DNA from: Isoetes taiwanensis | Taxonomy: Eukaryota; Streptophyta; Lycopodiopsida; Isoetales; Isoetaceae | Length of the DNA: 64,000 nucleotides | Reading direction: 5' to 3' | NCBI GenBank assembly: GCA_021234155.1 | Contig: JAJEKV010000039.1 | Location: forward strand, 3,385,745 to 3,449,744 | Part shown: piece by piece, positions 12,001-26,464 of the stretch | Position numbering within the stretch: the first letter of the stretch is position 1 | Layout of the letters: each line of letters begins with the position of its first letter | Notes under the pieces: generated by a model | What the model saw: the letters and a program-made list of their open reading frames with translations, nothing else | What the model was told of the DNA's origin: nothing | Databases searched by the model: none | Made by a program: the position numbers and the translations under genes

Positions 12001-12446
12001 ATTCCTTCGCAGGCGTGGATGTGGAGGGCATTGCCTTAACAAAACAATCGATTGCCTTGATGGATTAACCTGCAGAAACAAAACCTGCACTGACGATCCA
12101 GCCCTAGGCACAGGGGCAGCGATATGCTATGCCAGCAATGGCGGCAGGGGATATCAAGGATGTGGAGCTCTCTGTTACAACGACGAAGATTGTATTGGAA
12201 AATTGGTCTGCCTGAATCGGCTATGTGATGAGGATCCAAGTTACCAACATTTGCACTCTTCTAGATTTGCCGCCAGTTAGTGGCCCAATTCCTGGCGCAA
12301 ATATAAATCCAGGATGTGGAGCAAACTGCGAGGGCATTTATGGCTATTGCATTATCGGAGGTGTGCTAGGTTCTGTAGTAATTTTAGGATTTTTGGTATG
12401 GTGGTATTATGATACATATGGCCTTTTTGGTGATGGTAAGTTGCGG

Positions 12447-12454
12447 GTGAGAAG
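12447..12454. repeat. Target site duplication, left
   Basis: GTGAGAAG, identical to 14788-14795. The 8-bp length is diagnostic for hAT elements. Confidence 0.9.
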
Positions 12455-14787
12455 CAGGGTTTCCCTTAAGAAATTTTTTTAACTCGCTAAGTTTAGAACC
12501 CTTGGCGCATTTCATAATTTAGAAGTTAGTTAAGATGGCGAATTTTTTCCTTTACACAATTTTAAACGTAGTACCTAAGGCGAATTTTTGTTTAGGGACA
12601 TTGTAGTATATACAGAAAGGAAAGAAAAGTAAGATTCCATCAAGTTTGACTATTCTACAAGTTTGAAAACATTGTCACCACAAAACACTAATATATGGAT
12701 TTAAAGTTATTGGACACATTATGCTAAGTTCAATTCTAACTATCTAAATCACCAAATGCAAGTAAACAACTTAATCTTATCGTTTGTTTTATCTTATCGT
12801 TTGTTTTGGACCATTGATGAACACAATATTCTTATGGATATTCTTTTTCCTGGATTTCAGACCGTCCACCAAGTCCATGATGGGGTCAAATCCCTATTTC
12901 CACCTCATCATAAGATTTCCCAACCTTTGCAACAAGTCAAAATACAAGTCGCACATAACAACAAGTCACAGAAGAACTGATGAAGGGATTTGAACCCCAG
13001 ATGCCAGAGAATTCAGCAAAAAGTGGAATTAGCTGGAATACAACAACAAATTCGCAACACAAAATACAAAGAGCTCAAATACAACAACAACTCCTTAACC
13101 TTCAAACGGAACCATGAACTAAAGCACTCTGGCCGGATGTATGGTGCAACAGCATGTACATGTCACCTCAGCTTCTCCTGCATGCAAACCTGCTGAGCAT
13201 GAGGCAGCAACCGAAACATGTATCTGCAAACATTTCAAACATTTCGAAAAAACAATTCAAACATTTGAAATCCTGCACCAATGAAGCCTCAGTCATAAAT
13301 TGCAGAGAATGAGATTACCAGCCTGATGTTAGAAGTAAGGCTTCCTTGCTTTCACCATTTTCAGTTGCATATGTGGCCTCAAACATGCATGTATCTACTT
13401 ACAGCCTTGTCCAGTTTGCTGCACAAAATTCTGCAGCAAAGAGTAACATGGTTGGATTATAAGACCACAATTTGAAGCATAACATCGGAGCATGTTCCCA
13501 GCTCATTCCACACTTAGCTCCATGAAATCTGTATGTTTGAATGGCTGCTAACATACACAATATACAGAAATGAATAATTAACTATCTTTGTAATATATTA
13601 GACTGTTATGTATGCATCTATTGAACTTCCAAGATGTATTCAAGATGTAATGCTTAGAGCATGTCAACGTTCACTATAATATGCATATATTACTTATGGA
13701 AGCAATGACTGCAAAGAACACTACTGCTGCCACCTGCAAGCATGGAATGGCTTTGAATTCTTCCATATAAATTATAAATCAAGCAATACTGGTTCACTAG
13801 CATACTGGCAGCTCTATTCCTCCATCAAATGACGGCTCATAAAAGAAATCTGCTGAAGGAACATCATGGGGAGAAGACTGGTCAGAGAAATGGCACTCTC
13901 TTTCACATCGGAGATGATAACAACAATAAACGACAGCGAAGGCCATTATTTGGAACGTATAACTCTGTCCTGAAAGGGATATCCATGAAAGTCTCGAGAA
14001 GAATAAAGCGAGCAGCAGAAGATATACCATGTCCGACGTCCATAAAAAATGTCAGAAAAAGGTTGGAGGAAAAGGAGGGCAAGTGTTGCATCTTCGCCAA
14101 AACCCTAGCTGCTACTCTTTCCTTTGGATCCAGCGTCTATATCAAGAGTATCAAAAAGATTGCCCAAGATCAAAGAAAGATGTAAACTCTGCTTATAAGA
14201 AATGAGCATTTTGATGAATAAATTTGCTAATAACCTCACCTTCTGACGTATCCAGCTTTCGAACTGATAATAATATATCTGCATTCAGATGCGAAGAAAG
14301 ACCTAAAGAGGAGGCTTCTTGAGCCTCCTCAGAAACTGCAGAAGTAGAAACCGAATCCATGTCTGTCTTTGAAACTTCTGCTTCAGTAGATTTAAACCTG
14401 CAAAACAAGTTTTCCTTAAGCATTTTTCTCATCCGAAAGCCTGTAGCATAAAACTAGATCTTGTGCCCGAAAGAAAGACCAATGCCACAGTATTTTGAGC
14501 TACGGAAGATAAGCCCATTAAAAGAAAAATTGCCCAAAACAAAAACCCAGGCAAGAGGCGAATCAACCTTGGCTATGGAGATCTTTATCAAGATCCAGGC
14601 GAATAATCGAAATCCCGCCATCATCTTTAGGGCGATCTCGAGCTGGGCGGGAGCACATGCTGTCGAAACGTGGGCGAAAATAAAAATATGGATTTAATAT
14701 TGAACCTACTCAAGGTTCGTATCCATTTTTTCTTAAACCTTTAAATATAGCATATTAGCGAATATTCGCCCCTTAAGGGAAACCCTG
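12455..14787. mobile_element. Complete non-autonomous hAT element, 2333 bp
   Basis: The 16-bp terminal inverted repeats are perfect: CAGGGTTTCCCTTAAG at 12455-12470 and its complement at 14772-14787. They are flanked by 8-bp target duplications GTGAGAAG. Removing the element and one duplication restores the RLK reading frame: GKLRVR continues into RYRLAEVRQ. No transposase is present. The right half has exon-like minus-strand segments with splice sites, for example 14213-14397, between an acceptor and a donor. The element may therefore have captured host exons. Confidence 0.9.
14213..14397 (-). pseudogene. Exon-like segment inside the hAT element
   Basis: Minus-strand open segment, Ser/Glu-rich, containing SHLNADILLSVRKLD. 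It is preceded by a TTTTGCAG acceptor and followed by a GTGAGG donor. Further open segments lie at 14590-14650 and 13800-14120 on the same strand. I do not recognise the source gene. Captured host exons are my inference. Confidence 0.4.
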
Positions 14788-14795
14788 GTGAGAAG
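14788..14795. repeat. Target site duplication, right
   Basis: GTGAGAAG, matching 12447-12454. Confidence 0.9.
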
Positions 14796-14820
14796 ATACA
14801 GACTTGCAGAAGTTAGGCAG

Positions 14821-15300
14821 ATGAATAATTGAAGGATCTGCTCCATGGTGAAGATATCTAAACCATAGGCCACATGGTATGCTATTTTCACTCTCACCTG
14901 CCATGTTAATACCATGTCCTCTGCCTCATGAAGCACCTGTCTAAGATTACCCTTTGACATAAACTCAAACAGCAGCATATGTTCCCCTGTTTGCACACAT
15001 GAACTGAGTAAGAAACATAGGTTTTATATAATTTAAAACTACAACAACATCATATTTTCTAGAGTCAAGAAAAGACCAAGTTTTGTTTGCTAGTATAAAA
15101 TTCTAAGACTGGAACTTGCCTTTTTCGTCACAGAAGCCTTTGAAATCAACAATATGTTTGTGATGAATTCTCTCCAAAATTCCAACCTCTTCAAGGAAAA
15201 CCTTGGAAGAAATTCTAACATCTTTTCTTTCATGTTTCACAGCCATGGCACTGCCTTTTTTAGGATATACCACATAGACAGTGCCGAAACCTCTTTGTCC
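14821..15300 (-). pseudogene. Inverted kinase N-lobe segment of the RLK
   Basis: On the minus strand from 15300 it reads GQRGFGTVY (P-loop), then AVKHE with the ATP-binding Lys, LERIHHKHIVDFKGFC, then after a small intron (possible GC donor near 15120, acceptor near 14996) EHMLLFEFMSKGNLRQVL and a segment ending IIHL. It should connect to the DVKPEN segment, which instead lies on the + strand at 15301. The two breakpoints carry CAG (14818-14820) and CTG (15301-15303), an inverted 3-bp microhomology. One T is also lost in GLDYLHHG. Confidence 0.88.
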
Positions 15301-15850
15301 CTGGATGTCAAGCCTGAGAATGTTTTGCTAGATGCAGGATATACAGCCAAGGTTTCAGATTTTGGCATATCAAAAACAGGGTGGCCTGGGGATACAACAT
15401 TCAGAACCACAGATGTAAGCTGCCTTGGAGGATCAAGAGGATACATGGATCCTTCATTAAGTGTGGATTATACCCTTTCTACCAAGAATGATGTGTACAG
15501 TTTTGGAGTTTTAGTATTAGAGATTATTTCTGGCCAGAGGGCCATGAGGATCTACCAGACAGATTCTGCAGTTTCTTCTTAGTCTCGCCATAGCTCTGAT
15601 GTTGAAGAAATATTGCTGGTTAATTGGGTGAGGAGAAAATTTGAGGAGGAAAAACAGGAATTAAAGCTTTTGCTTGATCCTGCCTTGCAAGGCTATTATG
15701 ATGAGAATGAGTTTATGACATTGTTTCACCTTGGCTTAGATGTACTCAGCAGAACAGAGAAGATAGACCTAACATGGCTTTGGTAAAAAAGAGCATGGAT
15801 GACAAGTTATTCATGAATCTGCTTTACTCGATGCTTATCCATAAGTCATA

Positions 15851-17148
15851 ATAAGTCAAGGGACTCTCGCTACACCTTCTACACCACCATTGAAGTCTAC
15901 ATAAAGTTAGGTTCTAGATGGGTTATTGTTCATCTTTTGTTCCAGGTCATTGATTTGCAGAATCTTATCTCCGTTGTGCCAGATAAGGGCCATGAATTTC
16001 TTCTATGAAACCCCAATGAAAGTTCCAATGGTGAAGGATGTTTGAAGCAACAACATTAAATCGATATTTTTGAGGTTGTAAATCAGCATGATTTTTTTGA
16101 CAAAGTCTAGCTTATATTCTGCATCTTATATTCGCAGTCTAGCTCCTTTCTGAGGGCAGGAGAACATGTTTTCCTGTGTTCAAATCCTTGTGTCTATCTG
16201 TTCTGAAGTTGGTTCAGGTTCGCCATGGTTTGTAAAGAGTCTGTTGGGGCTACCTAAATTGAACGGTCTGTCGGCGATCACAAAGAAAGAAAAATTTTGA
16301 TTGGAAATGCTCTCAATGTAATTCAAAAAAGGCATTTTTATCTTGCTTGATGTTGTTCATGCAGTCCAGCTCTTGACAATGTCTTGGGTCATGCAACCAT
16401 TCAAGTATCATCCTTTTGAATACATTCTAACAAGAAATTTGTGTGTTTGTCAATGGAGCCATCAGGATCACATGTTGCAGAAGCTGTGATCAGGTCCCTT
16501 GATAGGGTGCTATTGGAACAATGCGAAGTCACTTGTGGGATGGAAGGTGCTCTTGTTCAGATGTGCAAGGTAACAATTTTTGATACATGATCATTCATGG
16601 GATATATAGCTCATGGGATATATAGCTGTATAATTTGATGGATTGCATAGTGTCAATTGCTCCATGATTTATCTTAGCATCGATGCCCAGTTAGGTCACC
16701 CTTTATTCGTGACTCTGCAGGATGTTGGGAATAATGTTGGACATAATATGCAATAGGTATGGCTCTTATGTCTTGCGCAGCCTTTCTTCTCTACTATTTC
16801 TTCTCTACTAAGTGGGACTACGGTCCATACATCACTAAAGCCATCGCACATCAAGTTGGTTGGTTATTTATCAGGTGCATCAAATTGTGGGGCAACCATC
16901 ACCATACCAACATCCAGATATGTACAGAAGAAGCATCATGGATACTCGAAAATGCTGACAACACTCATGAATAAGATACTGAAAACTTCAAAAGGCAACA
17001 ATTGCATGAAGTGTCATCCATATGCAAGTCCAATTTTGCATGTAGTGAAATTCTATTCCTTGTTAGTGGTATTTTAGCTTTAAAATGCAAACACTTTTAG
17101 GCTAGGAAAACAAATCCCTATAATTATACCATTCACATGGCTCGATAT
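15851..17148. other. Mostly non-coding; one short exon-like segment
   Basis: An open segment at 16452-16568 starts with ATG (EPSGSHVAEAVIRSLDRVL) and ends at an AAG/GTAACA donor. It is the only coding-like signal here and I do not recognise it. Confidence 0.3.
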
Positions 17149-17254
17149 TAAACAAAGAAGATCCAACACGAAACAATCAAACCGAAAATGCACTCTTGGT
17201 TTAAACAAAGAAGATCTAACACGAAACAATCAAACCGAAAATGCACTCTTGGGT
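17149..17254. repeat. 53-bp tandem duplication
   Basis: Two near-identical units (one C/T difference) start at about 17151 and 17204, immediately left of a MITE-like terminus. Confidence 0.85.
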
Positions 17255-17259
17255 CACCA

Positions 17260-17736
17260 GAGGGCAACCCTCCATGCGCAACACCTTGTTTTTTATTGAG
17301 AGGTTCCATATATGTGGTTCCAACATTGTTCGTGACTAAATATATAAGTCCTCCTTTAATATCTTTCAAAAATCAATCTGCATCCTCTATAGCCTGCCAA
17401 TATTTGCATACATTAATAAGGATTTGTTTTTATATCAGTCGGATCCTTTAGCTTCAACCCATCATGCGTCACAGCTCTCAATCACCACTGCTTGAGTTCA
17501 ATGATATGCCAGTATTGTAATAGAATAGAATAGAATAGAATAGAATAGAATAAAGAGTACACATAAAGTTGCTCCTAAGCATAGCCAGTTGGAATTAGTG
17601 ATCATTATTTCCATGAGCACAACAGTTTGAACCATGACACCGTTACCACTTTGTCTTGCGTCCCCGCCATAAGTAAATCCTCCAGGGTGAAATCATCCAT
17701 AAAAGAACAAGGTGCTGCGCACGGAGGGTTGCCCTC
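17260..17736. mobile_element. MITE-like element, about 477 bp
   Basis: Terminal inverted repeats of about 26 bp: GAGGGCAACCCTCC plus ATGCGCAACACC at 17260-17285, matched by the complement at 17711-17736 with two mismatches. There is no coding capacity. No clear target duplication is visible. The sequence just right of 17727 recurs at 21029-21148, so the right boundary is uncertain. Confidence 0.55.
17520..17552. repeat. (TAGAA)n microsatellite
   Basis: About six pentamer units. The upstream phrase ATGCCAGTATTG also precedes a shorter version near 8020-8050, so both look like copies of one retroelement tail. Confidence 0.8.
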
Positions 17737-18119
17737 CATGGCCATACCATAGGGTGAAGTGGCTTAAATCATAGTTCAAAGTCATGTTTTGACAATCAAT
17801 TTAAATTGCTACTTCAAAACAATAGAGTACTTGATACCATGTCTTTATAGGAATTTATAGATAGTGGAATCGTCGGATTCTTAGAAATATACGAAACAAT
17901 GTATGAAGAATGCAAATAGAGAAATGGGGGGGAGGGCAAAAGAACTTAAGAACTGAGGATTGTTTTGCATGTCAATTTTGTTCAGGGTATGAAGGAAGAA
18001 TTCAATTTTATAAATTGAATGGCTAAGCATTTAATAGCATGAAGTACATGGAAGTTGCAAGCAAGATAGAGTTACTTAAAAATGCAAATGCAATGGCATG
18101 TCTTTTGTTGCTCAATAGT

Positions 18120-19120
18120 TATGGGTCAGGTTCTGAGCTTAGGCCCTGTCGAAGGCAATGATTTGGAGTCCGTGGTTGAGCTCGAACGTGCGTTTACCCC
18201 AGCTCTTGCCTTCATTGTAGCTAATGCGACTCCTAATGGATAACCGAGAATTTTGTCAAGCAATGCTCCTGCCATTGTGACATGTAGCGTCTTCGATGCA
18301 GTGATGATGATGAGTGAACACTGTGCTAATAACTCAATCAAAATGCTATAAACAAAAACACGTGCACGTTTCATGAAGAAAGAAAGAAAAAAAAATTTAA
18401 CGTCCACATGTAATCCTTACATCCACCCCCAGACTATCTAGTCCGATTATCCCTGTCTCCTGTAAGTGATGTAGAAAGTAGTGAAATAGTACCTCAATGA
18501 TATTTTACAAACTCCTGCATAAGCATATAAGTAGCACATGTACCTCAACTTTAAGTCATTTGTCATGATAACAAAGTGCCTTCAGTGCCTTCTTTATCTT
18601 CTTTGCATCAGGATTCATGCCATCTATGATGTCTGAGGGTGAATGAGCAAGTACATCTGGCCTCGAATTTTCGAAACCTTTGATAGCCACGGTAGTTTTT
18701 CCCATGAATGCAACAAAACTCATTAGAGATCCCAAGATCATGAATTGAATCCCATAAAAAAGCTTGTAACCATTACTTGCAAGTTAAGATTTTGTGGACC
18801 GGAATGGACTAGTGTCATATTCTGATTGAGAGCATATTCTAGAATATGATTTGACTCTGACATATGTCGAAAAGACTGGCATCCTCTTCGTAGATCCAAT
18901 CCTTAAGCACGCGTTCAATGGCATTAATACCAAATACTTCAAGCATACTAAGGGTACAATGAGCCGCAACTGTGTGAATAGAATTGACCGGGCTTTTGTT
19001 GGTTGCTCTGACGTTGATTACCTCGAATTGCAGCGCCTTTACATTATTTATTTGCGCCAATTGGTTGCAGAAGGTAGATATTAAGCTTTCTTGAAGCATT
19101 TTCTTGTAGAATTTACCCAT
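18120..19120 (-). other. Unidentified open segments, possible decayed gene
   Basis: Minus-strand open segments at 18126-18407, 18556-18741 and 18839-19120 have coding-like composition, for example VTMAGALLDKILGYPLGVAL and CTLSMLEVFGINAIERVLK. They lie downstream of, and in the same orientation as, the lipase remnant. They may be its later exons or separate captured fragments. I do not recognise them. Confidence 0.3.
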
Positions 19121-19724
19121 ATATGTTTATATTTATGATTTGTAATATACGGGAAGCATCCTTTACCTTATGCCTTAATTCTGTTCGTATAAATGGCATT
19201 TGGTATCTGATGCAATGAAGCTTATTGCCGTTTCATAGCTCTAAATTGTTGAGTAATTTATGGAATTTGAAGAAAATAGTGTGAGCAGGAAATTGGTACC
19301 ATTGAGGCCCTGCATATTTTATATGCTATGATCAGTCTGACTCCTGATTCTGGGATGTCAGTTTGCATGCATTTTTGAATATCGAATTCCATGATTTAAT
19401 TCCATATTACATGCATTTTTGCATTTCTTATTTTTAATAGATATACAATATTAAATTGTGAAGTCAGCCTGAAGCACATGCACTGATTGAGATTCACTAT
19501 TTGGCACACAAGTCTTGAACCTTGGTATATAAGGCTAATCAAATGTTTTAAGTAGTGGCTCTCAAAGAAACAAGTTAAGGAGTCAAGATCCTTGGAAGGC
19601 CTTAGTAGATCTAATATATTAATCCTAGAAATGGCATTGTAAGCAAACACTACAATGAGGGATTTTCTAGGTCTGATACAAACCAATAATGCCAACCTGC
19701 CTATTCCAAGCTTATCTAATGACT

Positions 19725-20330
19725 ACATTTCATTTATCCCCTATTACAAAGACCATATGCTCTTGAGCAGCCTTAAGTTCCAAATTCCATCTTTTAAGTA
19801 ACTCTGATAGACCAGGGGCACTGAATCCAACAATAGGGAGCACTAATCTGTTAGAAAAATTTGCAGAATCCAAAAGGGCAAGTCCAGCACCCAAACTATG
19901 ATCTGTGAGCAACAAAGATCTACTAGGATAGGCTGCAAAGCTTGCTTTGTATATTTCACTGCCTGGGAATAGTAATCTAGGGTTTCATTGGCAAACATGG
20001 AGCATATGCCAGAGGGTACAAAGGGAATACCTGGAAATCCTTGACCGAACATGTTCTGGCCTGTGCAAAGATCCGACATTCCGTCTTTTGAAATTCAGCA
20101 GTGCCTCGAAATGCAACAATCATTCGCTCAGTAAAATGATGAAGGTATACATGAGCATGGGCTCCTCCATGAGGAGCAAGCAGGAAAGAGTTTAGTGGGC
20201 AAACTCCAGCCAGAGATGTTTTGGAGACGTGGGTGTGCGTAGGATTTGCAGACATGTCTACCAAAGGGGATAGCCACCATCGCCAAAACACCGGTTAGCC
20301 TGTTTCCAGAGTGCCTCCCTAGAAACAGAA
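19725..20330 (-). pseudogene. Class 3 (alpha/beta-hydrolase) lipase pseudogene, intronless stretch
   Basis: Minus-strand blocks in order: HFTERMIVAFRGTAEFQ (the strand before the oxyanion turn), SDLCTGQNMFG, NETLDYYSQAVKYTKQAL, then LLLTDHSLGAGLALLDSA with the nucleophile elbow. The usual GHSLGG is DHSLGA here, so a Gly is lost before His. VLPIVGFSAPGLSELL follows. The blocks are spread over three frames: one-base deletions near 19930 and 20070, and a stop after VIGDK. The absence of introns and the repeat immediately upstream (20346-20459) suggest a captured or retrocopied fragment. Confidence 0.65.
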
Positions 20331-20345
20331 ATGACCGCCAGTTTA

Positions 20346-20459
20346 CAGCCAATAATGGGTTTGTAGCAGTTATTGGCATATTCTGGGCATATACTGGCAT
20401 ATACCTGGAATATACCACAAACCCCACATGGACAAGGGTTTGCCCCTTAGGGGCAACCC
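20346..20459 (-). repeat. GGGTTGCCCC palindromic repeat (copy 3)
   Basis: On the minus strand it starts GGGTTGCCCC, loop, GGGGCAAACCC, then GGTATATTCC / GGTATATGCC / ATATGCC motifs. It is immediately upstream of the lipase pseudogene in the same orientation. Copy 2 (11876) points toward it, so the two could be long terminal inverted repeats of an 8.6-kb unit, but no matching target duplication was found. Confidence 0.75.
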
Positions 20460-20564
20460 AAAATATTGCAACAAATACTAAAGGCCCATCCTAATATGTC
20501 ATCATTTGACAAAGGCAAACTTAATTTTCATTCAAGTGCATATTTAGATCAGTCTAACCACCCT

Positions 20565-20930
20565 AAAACTTCATCAACTAGACTTCAAATTCTGATATAT
20601 GTACAAATAAATTTGATGTTCATGCTAATTTTTACATTGACGGTTCGGTTCACTTGTACTAATAATAAATTTGACATTGTTGTTGATGTTCATATTGATG
20701 CTTCACCTCAAATTCTAACTAATAAATGTGTCGTTCTTGTTAATGTTCATATTGATGGTTCACCTCAAATTCTGATATGTACTAAAAAAATTGATGTTCT
20801 TGCTGATGTTCATGTTGATGGTTCAGAAATAACAGAGCTAAATCCTGTTGATGCAAGAGGGATATTGTTGTCCCAACTTCTCACACTGATGCAAGAGGGA
20901 TACTGTTGCCCCAACTTCTCATAGAGGGCA
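20565..20930 (+). repeat. Degenerate minisatellite
   Basis: Three to four units of about 60-70 bp share CACCTCAAATTCT and GATGTTCATATTGATGGTT. Two 40-bp units with GATGCAAGAGGGATA follow. An ORF runs through it, but composition and repetition suggest it is not a gene. Confidence 0.65.
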
Positions 20931-21028
20931 CAGACTCATATTCATGTTGTCATAACTGATTTCCTATCTGAAACTCCTATCACGTTCTATTCCATTTGAC
21001 TTTCTCACTACTATTCGTGTACACGTGT

Positions 21029-21148
21029 TTGCCCTCCATGGGCGGAGGGTGAAGGGGCTTAAATCATAGTTCATTGTCAGGAACCCATGGCCGGAGAGTG
21101 AAGGGGCTTAAATCATAGTTCAAAATCATGTTTTGACAATCAATTCAA
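21029..21148. repeat. Repeat shared with the MITE right flank
   Basis: TTGCCCTCCATGG is followed by two copies of a block containing GTGAAGGGGCTTAAATCATA. The same sequence lies at 17729-17812. Confidence 0.7.
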
Positions 21149-23265
<2,117 letters not shown>

Positions 23266-23359
23266 TTACGTTCCGGATGCAACAAATCACAATGTCAATT
23301 CACAAATTTGAAGATGATCTAGTTAGAATGCATAAACAATGCTGAAACTACATATATTA

Positions 23360-23593
<234 letters not shown>

Positions 23594-23859
23594 TCAGATA
23601 ATAATACAAACTTCTGATAAGCAAAAAACTAACATTCTGCCCTATCCAGAATGGTTAGCAGGAAATAAAAAGCATGAAAACTCAAATCCACTCACAAATG
23701 TTATCATTCACCTTACCTTGCTTTTATCACTGGCCTGGCCAATAAGTAATTCCTTCAACCCATGACGCTTTTGATAGTCTTCAATAAACTCAATCTTCTG
23801 TTCTATGAGCTCAGAACTTGATCCAACCTTCCCAATAGTTAAAAATATGTGGTTTCTTA

Positions 23860-24457
<598 letters not shown>

Positions 24458-26218
24458 ACTTTTACTCCATTTGAGGATCCCGTATGCACACGAGAGGGCT
24501 CACTCAACATTGAATTGTTCTATTATTTCCAAAATCTCTCAAATAATTTATTTTCTTACAATTTGTGGCAGGAATATTATACCATACATCCAGAAATTTG
24601 GAAAGAATCCAGTGACAGGGGAACCGTTATCGTTGACTGACCTTATCAAGGTGCAGTTTCATAAAAATGCAGATGGTAAGTGGTTTTGTAAACTTCCTAG
24701 TGTATTGGAATATGTTATTTTAATGATGCGTGGACGAAACAAAAGATTAAATGTTCATCCTTATTCCTTAGCATAGACGTCCCTGGTCCTGTCCTGTTCT
24801 TTAATCTTTGGTCGTATTCCATTTTCTTATGTATCATCATTACATTTCAGGTGAATTTCAATGTCCTGTATTGCATAAAGTTTTTACGAAATTTTCATAT
24901 ATCGTGGCAATCAAGACTACTGGGAATGTTTTTTGTTACGAGGTACCCAGGATGGGTTGTTATTCTTTATTCCTTGTCAATGTTTTATATGGTAGCAAGT
25001 GTAATTACTAAGTCAAGAATCAGGTGTTAATTTTATCCGAAGTGGTTCGGTTAAATAAGGTGTTTGTTTATTGCACAATGAGCAAGAATAACTGGTTGCT
25101 TCCACAGAGTTCCCAAAGTAGCAGGAAAAGAGTGTTGTGACGATGCATATTTATTCAATGTGCAGCTAGAATAACTACTATCACATTTTATTCAATATGC
25201 AGTTATGAATAACTACTATAGTTCTTGTGTGCTGTGGCATGTAGACCTAATTTTTTCATGCCATCACAAACTGACCATTTAGTTAATGAGGATCTTTCTG
25301 AAAATGGTAAATCTTATGACTAGTTGGTGTTGATTTTGCCTTCCTTTGTACAGGCTATTCGTGAACTTAACATAAAGCCCAAGAACTGGAAAGATCTTCT
25401 TACTGAAGAGCCCTTTTGCAGAGATGACATTATCACCATTCAGGTCCAGAATCTATTTTCATTGTCAACTTCGTGACAGGATGAACTTCATGTCCATCCT
25501 ATGATTGAGGCAAGACAAATGTCTTGCCCTTCTTTGATCTATAGCTTCATGAAATTACATCTGATCTTTATGTCTTCTTCTGTAGGATGCAAATATATTG
25601 GATGCAAAGTTATTAACTGCGTTTGATCATGTGAAGAAGGATATCAAATTTGATGACGAAGGTGTGTCCTATTTTCTATAAGCCTTGATAGTGTTTAGGC
25701 AAAGGTTAGATTTTCTAATATTTCAACCAACCTACTGCATTCTTCTTTGAGCTGCATAATTGAACCAATTATTTTTTCTTTCAGAGTCAAAACGAATGCA
25801 GGAAGACCCATCATACTATATTAACATGTATGAGGATACAAAACGTATGTTGCGTGAGCTTGGGTCAGAAAAAGGTAAAGAAACAGCTAACCTTGGTGGT
25901 GGTGGTAACAAAGCCCGCCTAGAGCGAGGTGCAGCAGCAGCTGCTGTAAAAGCAGCAAGAGAAGTTGAAAATTTAAATGCACCAAATAGCGCCCCTGCAC
26001 CACTTAGTATAGTTGATGCTGCATCTGCTACACTACATGGAAGAAGTGCTGCAGCTGTAAAGTCATCATCTTGTGAGAAGATTGAGGCACGAATAGCTGC
26101 GCACCTTGCTGGAGAATGTACTCCTGTAAATACAAAACTGGTATTGCTTTTATTGTTTCGTTCTTCCTGCAGTGAAAAAATTGTAACAAACTTGCTCTGC
26201 TAATGATTTTTTTCCTCA
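24458..26218 (+). pseudogene. U-box cyclophilin (CYP65/PUB49, PPIL2-type) fragment inserted in the helicase
   Basis: The + strand has five exon-like pieces in the correct order, on the opposite strand to the helicase. They are: GRNIIPYIQKFGKNPVTGEP with LIKVQFHKNADG (about 24572-24675); GEFQCPVLHKVFTKFSYIVA with TGNVFCYE (about 24851-24945); [20 protein letters not shown] (25354-25443); an ANILDAKLLTAFDHVKKDIKF segment (25587-25660); and SKRMQEDPSYYINMYEDTKRM to APAPLSIVDAASATLHGRSA (25786-26130). These match the U-box and linker of a spliceosome-associated peptidyl-prolyl isomerase. The N-terminal start and the cyclophilin domain are absent. The right end falls at a TTTCCTCAG acceptor. It is a gene fragment, with no sign of function. 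Confidence 0.85.
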
Positions 26219-26464
26219 GGGAATGAGAACAATAGTAAATTATGCTTGAAGAAGCTTTGAAAAGATACCTGAGTCAAAATAGATGTGCCTCTATATACTG
26301 CAACAACTTTTACAGTAGATCCTGAAAACCTTTTTGCCTCTCCATAAATCTAAACACACAAAGACACAGTATAATTAATCACATGCTCCAATTATGTCCC
26401 CACAAATATGATAAGAATAAATTATGGGAAATACTAGGTAACATATAACCTGCAAACATAGCTC
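26219..26464. repeat. 245-bp direct repeat, right copy
   Basis: Partner of 24213-24457. It duplicates the same helicase exon on the other side of the inserted cyclophilin fragment. Confidence 0.92.

Larger units (their letters stand above)
12005..15850 (+). pseudogene. Cys-rich receptor-like kinase pseudogene
   Basis: Three parts are visible. A Cys-rich ectodomain (12020-12240, two modules of the type CGGHCLNKTIDCLDGLTC). A transmembrane segment (GGVLGSVVILGFLVWWY, about 12357-12410) with a juxtamembrane stretch ending GKLRVR. A kinase domain with HLDVKPENVLLD (catalytic loop), VSDFG (DFG motif), GYMDP and DVYSFGVLVLEI at 15301-15580. The gene is broken five ways: a frame slip between ectodomain and transmembrane segment; a hAT insertion at 12455-14787; inversion of the N-lobe (14821-15300); an in-frame TAG near 15580 before the NWVRRKFEEE segment; and a 1-nt deletion near 15742. 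The N-terminus is missing, replaced by the repeat at 11876. It would have been a membrane kinase with an unknown ligand. Confidence 0.85.

Noticed and set aside
17148-17451. CRISPR-like spaced repeats
   Set aside because: Only two 53-bp tandem units without spacers, in a plant genome.
11876-20459. One 8.6-kb transposon bounded by inverted GGGTTGCCCC repeats
   Set aside because: Orientation fits, but no target duplication is visible and a third same-family copy at 30466 breaks the pairing; kept only as a possibility.
20466-20924. 152-aa ORF as a gene
   Set aside because: Runs through a degenerate minisatellite and shows only repeated IDGSPQIL-like units.
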